A stretch of DNA of 5,198 nt from JBFGCA01 sp041567315 (GTDB lineage Bacteria; Acidobacteriota; Thermoanaerobaculia; Multivoradales; JAHEKO01): NCBI GenBank assembly GCA_041567315.1, contig JBFGCA010000190.1:1-5198 (forward strand), read 5' to 3'. The number at the start of each line of letters is the position of its first letter. Positions within the stretch are counted from its first letter, which is position 1. The notes under the pieces were generated by a model, which had not been told where the DNA came from, made no database searches, and saw nothing but the letters and a program-made list of their open reading frames with translations. Shown here piece by piece: positions 1 through 5,198 of this stretch. Both the position numbers and the translations under genes were made by a program.

Positions 1-1
1 G

Positions 2-1864
2 CTGCTGGTCGTCTGGGCGATCGGCCCGGCGGGTGCCCTTCACGCCGAACCGGCCGGCGAGACGCCGCTCGGCCTGCCCTGGCGCGAGGCCGGGCTGACC
101 GAGCGTCAGGCGGCCGCCTGTCTGCTGGATCGATTGGCTTTCGGAGCGCGGCCGGGGGACGTCGAGACGGTCCTCGAGCGGGGGCTCGAGCGCTGGGTGG
201 AGCGGCAGCTCCGCGGGCGGCGCGAGCCGCGGCTGGAGCACCGGTTGGCGGGAATCGAGGCGCTGCGGGTGCCGGTGCGGGAGTTCCCGGAGCGCTACCC
301 GGGCCCGGGCCGGGTGCTCAGCGAGGCACAGCGGGAGGGGATCGAGCCGACGGGCGACGCCCGCGCCACCGAGCGGCGGCTCGAGGTCTTCGCCCGCCAG
401 CGCGGCTACCGCCCGCAGCGCGAGCTGTTCGCAGGGCTGCGGTCGCAGAAGCTGATCCGGGCGGTGCACGCCGAGAGCCAGCTCCACGAGGTGCTGGCCG
501 ACTTCTGGTTCAACCACTTCAACGTGTCGCTGGCCGATGGCGAGGCGCGCGCCTACGTGCTGGCCTTCGAGCGCGACGCCATCCGCCCGCACGCGCTGGG
601 CAGCTTCCGTGAGCTGCTCGGCGCCGTGGCGCGGCACCCGGCGATGCTGCTCTATCTCGACAACGCACGCTCGAGCGCCGCTCCCGGCGGTCGCACCACG
701 CTGGAAAGCCGGCTGGGTCTGCGCCGGCGGCCCGCCGGGGCGATGCCGCGCAGCCGGCGGCCCTCCCCGGAGACCGGCGTCGCCGCGCCCCGCGGTCTCA
801 ACGAGAACTACGCCCGTGAGCTGCTGGAGCTCCACACCCTGGGGGCCGGCGGCGGCTTCACCCAGCGCGACGTGGTCGAGGTGGCGCGCGCCTTCACCGG
901 CTGGACGGTCTACCCGCCGCCGTCGGTGGCGGTCGCGCACCGCGAGCGGCTGGAGCGCATGCTGGCCGCCCCGCACGGCTTCGTGGCGGCCGAGGGCTTC
1001 CTGTTCCGCGCCGATCTCCACGACGCCGGCCGCAAGCAGGTGCTGGGGGTCGTCCTGGCGGCGGAGCGTGGGATCGAGGACGGCGAGGAGGTCCTCGACC
1101 TGCTGGCCGCCCACCCGGCCACCGCCCGCCACCTGGCGCGCAAGCTGGCGGCGCGCTTCGTGAGCGACCAGCCGCCGCCGGCGCTCATCGACCGGCTGGT
1201 GGCGGTCTATCTCTCGACCGGCGGCGACCTCGAGCGGGTGATGCGAGCGCTGCTCCAGTCGCGCGCCTTCTGGGAGGCGGCGGCGCGGCGCGACAAGATC
1301 AAGTCGCCGCTCGAGCTGGCGGTCTCGGCGGTGCGCGCGGTGGGCGGCGAGCTGCGGCGGCCCCGCGCGCTGGCCGAGTGGGTGGCGCGGATGGGCCAGC
1401 CGCTCTACGAGTACCGGGCGCCGACCGGCTATCCGGACCGCGCCGAGGCCTGGGTCGACGCCGGCCGGCTCGTCCAGCGGATGCGCTTCGGCTCGGCGCT
1501 GGCCGGCGGCGGCGTCGAAGGCGTGGCCCAGGATCTGCCGGCTCTGGCCGGTGGTCTCGAGCTGGCGTCGGATCGGGAGGCGCTCGCGGCCTACCTGCCG
1601 CTGCTCCTGCCCGAGCGCGATCACGGGCAGACGCTTCGGCTGCTCGACGCGCACCTCGCCGTGTCGGCAGCGACCGGGCCGACGGTGAGCGTCCCGACGA
1701 GCGGTCCGGGTGGCCCGGCGTCCGATGGGCTGGCGCGGCGCCCGCCCGAGAGCGCGGCGCCGGGCCCCGGCGATCGCTCTCTCGGCGACTTCGACGCGGA
1801 CGAGCCTGCGGTCGTGCGGGCGGTCGGTTGGATCCTGGGCTCTCCCGAGTTTCAGCGGAAATAA
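2..1864 (+). CDS. DUF1800 family exported protein, 5' end missing
   Basis: The reading frame is open from base 2, so the start codon lies left of the window; 620 residues are visible. The first 15 visible residues (LLVVWAIGPAGALHA) look like the end of a Sec-type signal peptide, with cleavage likely near ALHA. The mature part opens with the family's N-terminal motif, LLDRLAFGARPGDVE. Other DUF1800 hallmarks follow: FWFNHFN (503-523), the signature GLNENYARELLELHTLG followed by GGGFTQRDV and AFTGWTV (about 796-909), FLFRADLHDAGRKQVLG, HPATARHLARKLAARFV, KIKSPLELAVSAVRAVG and a terminal helix GWILGSPEFQRK. About 45 residues separate YLDN from GLNENYAR, and a Pro/Gly/Ser-rich stretch of about 45 residues (roughly 1660-1800) precedes the last helix; both look like flexible inserts. 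The gene is almost certainly cotranscribed with the DUF1501 gene four bases downstream. The family's biochemical activity is not established. An internal TTG at 134 falls after the signal peptide, inside the conserved N-terminal motif, and is not the true start. Confidence 0.95.
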   Translation: MLVVWAIGPAGALHAEPAGETPLGLPWREAGLTERQAAACLLDRLAFGARPGDVETVLERGLERWVERQLRGRREPRLEHRLAGIEALRVPVREFPERYPGPGRVLSEAQREGIEPTGDARATERRLEVFARQRGYRPQRELFAGLRSQKLIRAVHAESQLHEVLADFWFNHFNVSLADGEARAYVLAFERDAIRPHALGSFRELLGAVARHPAMLLYLDNARSSAAPGGRTTLESRLGLRRRPAGAMPRSRRPSPETGVAAPRGLNENYARELLELHTLGAGGGFTQRDVVEVARAFTGWTVYPPPSVAVAHRERLERMLAAPHGFVAAEGFLFRADLHDAGRKQVLGVVLAAERGIEDGEEVLDLLAAHPATARHLARKLAARFVSDQPPPALIDRLVAVYLSTGGDLERVMRALLQSRAFWEAAARRDKIKSPLELAVSAVRAVGGELRRPRALAEWVARMGQPLYEYRAPTGYPDRAEAWVDAGRLVQRMRFGSALAGGGVEGVAQDLPALAGGLELASDREALAAYLPLLLPERDHGQTLRLLDAHLAVSAATGPTVSVPTSGPGGPASDGLARRPPESAAPGPGDRSLGDFDADEPAVVRAVGWILGSPEFQRK

Positions 1865-1868
1865 CGCG

Positions 1869-3197
1869 ATGGACGCCTCCCCTCCGAACAGGTCGCCGCT
1901 GACCCGCCGGGCGCTGCTCAAGGCGGGGGGGCTGGCGCTGTTCTCGGTCGGCGTGGGCGCCCCCGGACCGCTGTTCCTGGGGCGGGCGGCGGCGGCCGCG
2001 CCGGGGCCGGCCCCGTTCGGGCGCCGCAAGGTGCTGGTGGCGCTGTTCCAGCGCGGCGCCATGGACGGGCTGATGGCGGTCACGCCGCTCGGCGAGGAGC
2101 GGCGGCTGGCCCGGCTGCGGCCCAGCCTGGCGATGCCGGGCGCCGCCGGCGGCGGGGCGGGGAGGCTGCTCGACCTGGGGGTGGGGTTCGGGCTCCACCC
2201 GGCCTTCGGGCCGCTGCTGCCGCTGTGGCAGGAGGGCCGGCTGGCGGTGGTCCACGCCGTGGGCTCGCCCGATCCCACCCGCTCGCACTTCGACGCCCAG
2301 GACTACATGGAGACCGGCACCCCGGGCCGCCGCAGCACCGCCTCGGGCTGGCTCAACCGGGTGAGCGGGCTGCTCGGCCACGAGGCCACGCCGTTCCGCT
2401 CGGTGGCGCTGGCCCGCGCCATGCCGCGCTCGCTCGACGGTCCCGAGCCGGCGATCGCGGTGGCCGATCTCGCCGAGCTGCAGCTCGGCGGGCCGGATGG
2501 GAATCCGGCGGACGCCGGCCGGGCGCTCGAAGGCGACGGCGGTTGCTGTGGCCCCGGCAGCCTGGAGGTTCTGTACCGCGGCGCCTCGCATCCCCACCTG
2601 CGCGCCACCGCCCGCGAGGCCTTCGCGGCGCTCGGTTTCCTCGAGCGGCTCGATCCCGGCCGCTACCGCCCGGCCCGTGGCGCCGCCTATCCGGCGAGCC
2701 CGCTGGGCCACGCCCTGCGCCAGATCGCCATGCTGATCAAGGCCGAGGCCGGCCTCGAGGTGGCCTTCGCCGAGAGCAGCGGCTGGGACACCCACGTCCG
2801 GCAGGGAACGGTGGACGGCAGCTTCGCCCGGCGGGCGGCCGATCTGGGGCGCGCCATCGCCGCCTTCTGGACCGACCTCGGCCCCTACCAGGACGACGTC
2901 GTGCTTCTGACCATGACCGAGTTCGGGCGTGCCGCGCGCGAGAACGGCTCCGGGGGCACCGACCACGGCCACGGCTCGTGCCTGTTCGTGATCGGCAACC
3001 GGGTCGACGGCGGCCGCGTCCATGGCGAGTTCCCCGGCCTCGACCCCGCCGTCCTCCACCAGGGGCGCGACCTGCCGGTCACCACCGACTTCCGTGCGGT
3101 CTTCTCCGAGGTCGCCGGCAAGCACCTCGGCGTCGGCGGCGAGGGACTCCTCTTCCCGGGTTGGAGCGGGCCTGCCCTGCCGCTGGTCCGCGCCTGA
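1869..3197 (+). CDS. DUF1501 family protein with Tat signal
   Basis: 442 residues. The ATG at 1869 is chosen because it puts a textbook Tat signal at the N-terminus: SPLTRRALLKAGG (residues 9-21), a hydrophobic stretch to about 38, then an Ala-rich cleavage region (39-44). A weak GGAA lies 8 bases upstream, inside the end of the DUF1800 gene. The frame stays open upstream to 1710, but that extension would bury the Tat signal. Family motifs in order are LVALFQRGAMDGLMAVTP (56-73), HFDAQDYMETGTPG (from 140), SGWLNR, GWDTH (W306-H309), TMTEFGRAARENG (348-360), GGTDHGHG (T364, D365, H366, H368) and GEFPGLD. DUF1501 is placed in the alkaline-phosphatase/sulfatase-like superfamily, where such Asp/His motifs bind metal; the substrate is unknown. 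Tat export implies folding, possibly with cofactor, before secretion. A vicinal Cys pair lies at 226-227. With the exported DUF1800 protein it forms a commonly seen pair. Confidence 0.95.
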   Translation: MDASPPNRSPLTRRALLKAGGLALFSVGVGAPGPLFLGRAAAAAPGPAPFGRRKVLVALFQRGAMDGLMAVTPLGEERRLARLRPSLAMPGAAGGGAGRLLDLGVGFGLHPAFGPLLPLWQEGRLAVVHAVGSPDPTRSHFDAQDYMETGTPGRRSTASGWLNRVSGLLGHEATPFRSVALARAMPRSLDGPEPAIAVADLAELQLGGPDGNPADAGRALEGDGGCCGPGSLEVLYRGASHPHLRATAREAFAALGFLERLDPGRYRPARGAAYPASPLGHALRQIAMLIKAEAGLEVAFAESSGWDTHVRQGTVDGSFARRAADLGRAIAAFWTDLGPYQDDVVLLTMTEFGRAARENGSGGTDHGHGSCLFVIGNRVDGGRVHGEFPGLDPAVLHQGRDLPVTTDFRAVFSEVAGKHLGVGGEGLLFPGWSGPALPLVRA

Positions 3198-3227
3198 GCC
3201 CGTCGCAAGGCACCGGGCGCGGGCCTT

Positions 3228-3233
3228 TATACT
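3228..3233 (+). promoter_or_regulatory. Possible -10 box for the pseudoreceiver gene
   Basis: TATACT matches the sigma-70 -10 consensus at five of six positions. It stands out as an AT-rich island (CTTTATACT) in very GC-rich DNA, 55 bases before the ATG at 3289. No good -35 box is visible; the best candidate, TCGCAA at 3203-3208, matches only three of six with a long 19-base spacer. If real, it would give the regulator its own transcription, separate from the DUF1800/DUF1501 operon. Confidence 0.45.
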
Positions 3234-3275
3234 CCGCACAACGTCGCGGCGGCCCCTCGGCCGACCGCTGCGTCC

Positions 3276-3284
3276 GGGGAGAGG
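3276..3284 (+). promoter_or_regulatory. Ribosome binding site fixing the start at 3289
   Basis: The purine-rich run GGGGAGAGG ends 4 bases before the ATG at 3289, within Shine-Dalgarno range. It settles the start: the frame is open upstream to 3022, but that region is the DUF1501 gene in another frame, and the receiver domain begins exactly at this ATG. Confidence 0.75.
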
Positions 3285-3288
3285 GGAG

Positions 3289-4785
3289 ATGGCGCGCATC
3301 TTGATCGCCGAGGACGACCGCGTGTTCTCGGCCCTGGTGGCCGACCGGCTGCACCTGGCGGGGCACGAGGTCGAGGAGGCGGCCGGTGGCCGGCGCCTGC
3401 TGGAAGCGACGGCGGCGGGCCGCTGCGACCTGGCGATCGTCGAGCTCAACCAGCCCGGGACCGACGGCGTCGAGCTCGTGCGCCGGCTGCGGGCCGGGGA
3501 GGCGACCCGAACGCTCCCGGTGCTGGTAGTAGCCGACCACGACGACTCGACCCGCCGGCTGGAGGCGCTTCGCGCCGGCGCCGACGACGTGCTGGTGAGG
3601 CCCTGCCACCTGGAGGAGGTGGTGCTGCGCGTCGACCGCCTGCTCGGGACCCCGGCCGACGCCGGCATGGCCCTGCACGGCGACCTGGCAGGCGGCCGGC
3701 TCTGGGACACTCTCCAGTATCTCGAGCGGTCGCGTCTGAGCGGCACCCTGCTGGTGCGCCGCGCCTCCTTCTCCGGAAGGGTGCAGCTCCACCAGGGGTC
3801 GATCGTCGGGGCTACCTACGAGCGGCTGGAGGGCGAAGAGGCGATGCTCGCCCTGCTGGGGCTGAGGAAGGGGCGCTTCCGCTTCGTGGTGGCGGCGCGC
3901 GAGGCGGGGGCCCGCGGCGAGCGGCTGGCGCTCGAGCCGCTCCTGCTCACCGCCGCCTGGCTGCAGGACGAGCTGGCGCGGCGGGCCGAGCACGTGCCGG
4001 CCACCGGCGAGCCGGTCCGGCGCACGAGGCGTGAGCTGCCCGCCGGCGAGCCGCCGCTCGGCGAGCTGCCGATCGCCAGCGTGCTCGAGGGGCTCCCCGA
4101 GCGGCGGGCGATCACCCCCTACGACCTCGGCAAGCGGCTGCCGATGGCGCCGCAGAAGCTGCGCCTGATCCTCGCCTGGCTGGTCGAGCGCGGCGTGGTC
4201 GCCCGGCCGCTGGTCGGTACCCGGTCGCCATCGACCACCGAGCTGGACTCGCGGTACCTCACCGAGCTGGCGGTCGACGACCTGCTGGCGGCGGCCCGGC
4301 AGGCCGGCTTCTCGATGTCGGTGGTCCCGTTCCTGGTGCTGGCCGAGCCCGGCGCCTGGAGCGACCTCGAGGGCCTGGTCGGCCGGGCGGGGGAGGCCAG
4401 GGGCCCTCTGGCCCGCCTGCGCCGCCGCCTGGGCGCGGGGCGCGGCGGCACCGCCACCTTTCCGGCCGAAGGCGGCCGGGTGGCGCTCCACCTCCAGGAG
4501 CTGCAGGCGGCGCGGATCCAGCGCATCGAGCCGATCGTGGCGGTCTGTGCGGGGATGGTCCTGTGGCTCGACGAACTGGCCGACCGCGACGCCGTCGAGC
4601 GGCTGGTGTCGGGCCTCGAGCGCAGCCCGCAGCCGTCGCGCGGCGTGCTGGTCACGTCGCGTCCGGCGGCCGCCGAGTGGGCCGCCCAGATCGTCGAGCG
4701 CTCCCCGCGCTGGCAGGCCAGCCCCGAGCCGCCGCGCAGCCTGCTCGGCCTCCTACGCCTGCTTCAGCCCGCGGAAAAACGGTGA
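3289..4785 (+). CDS. Pseudoreceiver-DUF4388 (PATAN) regulator with degenerate GTPase-like C-terminus
   Basis: 498 residues, cytoplasmic; no signal or membrane segment. Residues 1-119 are a CheY-like receiver: ARILIAEDD gives the acidic pair E8/D9, and the last strand-helix is GADDVLVRPCHLEEVVLRVDRLL. The phosphoacceptor position is Glu52 (AIVELNQPGTDG, GAG at 3442-3444), the conserved Ser/Thr is Ala82 and the conserved Lys is Arg104. Phosphorylation is therefore unlikely. Residues 128-201 match DUF4388/PATAN: LHGDLAGGRLWDTLQYLE, LSGTLLV, GRVQLHQGSIVGATY, GEEAMLALLGLRKGRFRF. The family is known from PatA-like and many myxobacterial and acidobacterial regulators and is thought to mediate protein contacts. 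A helical extension (213-234) and a charged linker follow, then a winged-helix-like segment (257-306). Residues 327-475 resemble a GTPase fold: P-loop-like FLVLAEPGAWSDLEGLV (348-364) without Gly-Lys, a strand at GMVLWLDEL (422-430) and RGVLVTSRP (451-459). The first two domains are firm; the C-terminal reading is inference. No kinase or obvious partner is adjacent. Confidence 0.92.
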   Translation: MARILIAEDDRVFSALVADRLHLAGHEVEEAAGGRRLLEATAAGRCDLAIVELNQPGTDGVELVRRLRAGEATRTLPVLVVADHDDSTRRLEALRAGADDVLVRPCHLEEVVLRVDRLLGTPADAGMALHGDLAGGRLWDTLQYLERSRLSGTLLVRRASFSGRVQLHQGSIVGATYERLEGEEAMLALLGLRKGRFRFVVAAREAGARGERLALEPLLLTAAWLQDELARRAEHVPATGEPVRRTRRELPAGEPPLGELPIASVLEGLPERRAITPYDLGKRLPMAPQKLRLILAWLVERGVVARPLVGTRSPSTTELDSRYLTELAVDDLLAAARQAGFSMSVVPFLVLAEPGAWSDLEGLVGRAGEARGPLARLRRRLGAGRGGTATFPAEGGRVALHLQELQAARIQRIEPIVAVCAGMVLWLDELADRDAVERLVSGLERSPQPSRGVLVTSRPAAAEWAAQIVERSPRWQASPEPPRSLLGLLRLLQPAEKR

Positions 4786-4793
4786 CAGGTCAC
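4782..4793. repeat. Short inverted repeat holding both convergent stop codons
   Basis: GTGAC and GTCAC are perfect inverted arms around a two-base AG centre. The left arm contains the TGA stop of the pseudoreceiver gene (4783-4785) and the right arm the TGA of the minus-strand small gene (4790-4792, read as TCA). The arms are only 5 bp and no T-run follows on either strand, so this is not a convincing terminator. The symmetry may be a by-product of two convergent TGA codons plus neighbouring matches. Confidence 0.5.
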
Positions 4794-4987
4794 GCTTCGG
4801 GCGGGCTGCGGCGCCGGTCCTTGCCGCTGCGGCGATCTCGGCCGCTGCGACGCTCCTGCCCGGAGCGCCGGTCGAGGAAGAGCCGCAGCAGCGGCAGATT
4901 GCGGAGGCCGCGGTCTTCCGTCCGGCGGTCCTGCCCGGAGCGCCGGTCGTCTCCGCTGCGTCGGTCCTTGCCGTCTCGCTTCTCCAT
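4790..4987 (-). CDS. Small Arg/Asp-rich hexapeptide-repeat protein
   Basis: 65 residues. The ATG at 4987 is preferred because a perfect AGGAGG lies 6 bases upstream; a TTG at 4993 in the same frame directly abuts that site. The protein consists of the unit x-D/E-R-R-S-G: three copies at residues 7-24 (KDRRSG, DDRRSG, QDRRTE), a hydrophobic segment LRNLPLLRLFL (28-38), then four copies at 38-61 (LDRRSG, QERRSG, RDRRSG, KDRRRS) and a tail PPEA. It has 20 Arg and 3 Lys against 13 Asp/Glu, net about +10, no Cys and no signal peptide. Repeat serines use both AGC and TCC, codons not linked by a single synonymous change, so the pattern appears maintained at the protein level. Comparable DRRSG-type repeats occur in uncharacterised bacterial proteins; function is unknown. 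It is probably disordered, with the hydrophobic segment a possible contact or membrane-associating helix. It converges with the pseudoreceiver gene, stops 4 bases apart. Confidence 0.72.
   Translation of the reverse strand: MEKRDGKDRRSGDDRRSGQDRRTEDRGLRNLPLLRLFLDRRSGQERRSGRDRRSGKDRRRSPPEA
4854..4949. repeat. 21-bp direct repeat inside the hexapeptide-repeat gene
   Basis: Bases 4854-4874 and 4929-4949 are identical over 21 bp (beginning TCCTGCCCGGAG). They lie 75 bp, or exactly 25 codons, apart. On the minus strand they encode DRRSGQ in both halves of the small protein (residues 39-44 and 14-19). The other repeat units differ at synonymous positions, so this pair may be a more recent copy or gene-conversion tract. 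Confidence 0.8.
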
Positions 4988-4993
4988 TGGCAA

Positions 4994-4999
4994 CCTCCT
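4994..4999 (-). promoter_or_regulatory. Perfect Shine-Dalgarno for the small repeat protein
   Basis: Read on the minus strand this is AGGAGG, six bases before the ATG at 4987. It supports the minus strand as coding here and picks that ATG over the TTG at 4993. Confidence 0.8.
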
Positions 5000-5003
5000 G
5001 GGA

Positions 5004-5029
5004 TCGTCCCGGCCGCGAGGCCGGAACGA
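5004..5029 (-). promoter_or_regulatory. Leader hairpin upstream of the small repeat gene
   Basis: The minus-strand RNA can form an 11-bp stem (UCGUUCCGGCC with GGCCGGGACGA) closed by a UCGC loop. Pairing is continuous with one G-U wobble (5025 with 5008); on the + strand the same position is a C-A mismatch. The stem ends 4 bases before the AGGAGG at 4999-4994, so it sits in the probable 5' leader of the small gene. No U-run follows, so it is not an intrinsic terminator. It leaves the ribosome binding site exposed and could stabilise the message or serve as a protein site. The structure is clear; a function is inferred. Confidence 0.5.
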
Positions 5030-5153
5030 GGAGCGACTCCATGCGCGTGGACCTGGTGATTCTGACAGAAGGGGTCGGGCGTCACCCGAGGCCGCGAAGG
5101 GTCCTCACCCCGGCGCTCGACCAGCGGGAGCTCGGAGGTCGGCGGGCGGGCGG

Positions 5154-5198
5154 TCAGCTGCCGAAGAAACAGAGCGGCCAGACGACGGCGTCGAGCAA
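5154..5198 (-). CDS. Probable C-terminal fragment of an unidentified minus-strand gene
   Basis: Read on the minus strand from the window edge, the frame gives LLDAVVWPLCFFGS and a TGA stop (5154-5156). Thirteen of 14 sense codons end in G or C and the residues are hydrophobic and protein-like. This suggests the 3' end of a gene whose body lies right of the window, in the same direction as the small repeat gene and 166 bases upstream of its start. Only 14 residues are visible, so no family can be named. A competing + frame from the ATG at 5041 covers the same bases, so this call is tentative. Between this stop and the ribosome binding site at 4999 I see the hairpin at 5004-5029 and only a weak promoter-like match. 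Confidence 0.35.
   Translation of the reverse strand: MLDAVVWPLCFFGS

Noticed and set aside
3198..3228. Possible terminator after the DUF1501 stop (GCCCG pairing with CGGGC, then CCTTT)
   Set aside because: The stem is only 5 bp with a loop of 11 or more bases, and the T-run is three bases and is part of the -10-like box.
2225..3304. Second + frame overlapping the DUF1501 gene
   Set aside because: The product is almost all Arg, Gly, Pro and Ala, typical of an out-of-frame reading of GC-rich coding DNA.
1299..3746. Very long open frame on the minus strand opposite the DUF1800, DUF1501 and regulator genes
   Set aside because: Its translation is low-complexity Arg/Ala/Pro/Ser/Gly with no recognisable domain, it crosses three well-supported genes, and long antisense frames are expected in DNA this GC-rich.
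3079..4491. 470-codon minus-strand frame opposite the regulator
   Set aside because: The translation is Gln/Arg/Gly/Pro-rich without domains and lies fully antisense to a gene with clear receiver and DUF4388 motifs.
4790..4987. CRISPR-like or tandem-repeat array in the right end
   Set aside because: The repeats have an 18-bp codon period with synonymous drift and no spacers; they are explained by the hexapeptide coding repeat.
4547..5059. + strand frame running through the end of the regulator and across the small repeat gene
   Set aside because: It has no ribosome binding site, is Ala/Arg/Pro-rich, and the minus-strand repeat protein explains the region better.
5059..5085. Promoter-like GTGACG / CAGAAT pair on the minus strand before the small repeat gene
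   Set aside because: Each box matches only four of six consensus bases and the spacer is 15 bases, too weak to call.

Overview
The window is extremely GC-rich (above 70% by eye), with nearly every codon ending in G or C. It holds three long genes on the + strand and a short convergent minus-strand region at the right end. A DUF1800/DUF1501 export pair beside a receiver-DUF4388 (PATAN) regulator suggests a high-GC Gram-negative bacterium such as Acidobacteriota or Myxococcota. This assignment is inferred from gene content only; there is no rRNA or other marker gene.

Left part (2-3197): a two-gene operon. The first gene enters from the left edge, so its start codon is missing. It encodes a DUF1800 protein with the end of an export signal still visible. 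Four bases after its stop, a DUF1501 protein begins with a twin-arginine (Tat) signal. These two families are commonly encoded side by side and both products appear to be exported, so they probably act together outside the cytoplasm. Their biochemical role is not established.

Middle (3198-4785): a 91-base gap with a plausible -10 box and a strong ribosome binding site leads into a 498-residue regulator. Its receiver domain has lost the phosphoacceptor Asp (Glu instead), the conserved Thr (Ala) and the conserved Lys (Arg), so it is probably a phosphorylation-independent pseudoreceiver. A DUF4388/PATAN domain and a middle helical part follow. The C-terminal region looks like a nucleotide-binding GTPase fold without a working P-loop. 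It may be a scaffold built from two degenerate signalling domains.

Right part (4786-5198): a 65-residue minus-strand protein made almost wholly of a six-residue Asp-Arg-Arg-Ser-Gly repeat, split by a short hydrophobic segment. It has a perfect AGGAGG site, and just upstream is an 11-bp hairpin that is fully paired only in the minus-strand RNA. Its stop codon and that of the regulator lie in the two arms of a small inverted repeat. The last 45 bases probably hold the C-terminus of another minus-strand gene. No tRNA, rRNA, CRISPR array, insertion sequence or convincing intrinsic terminator was seen.
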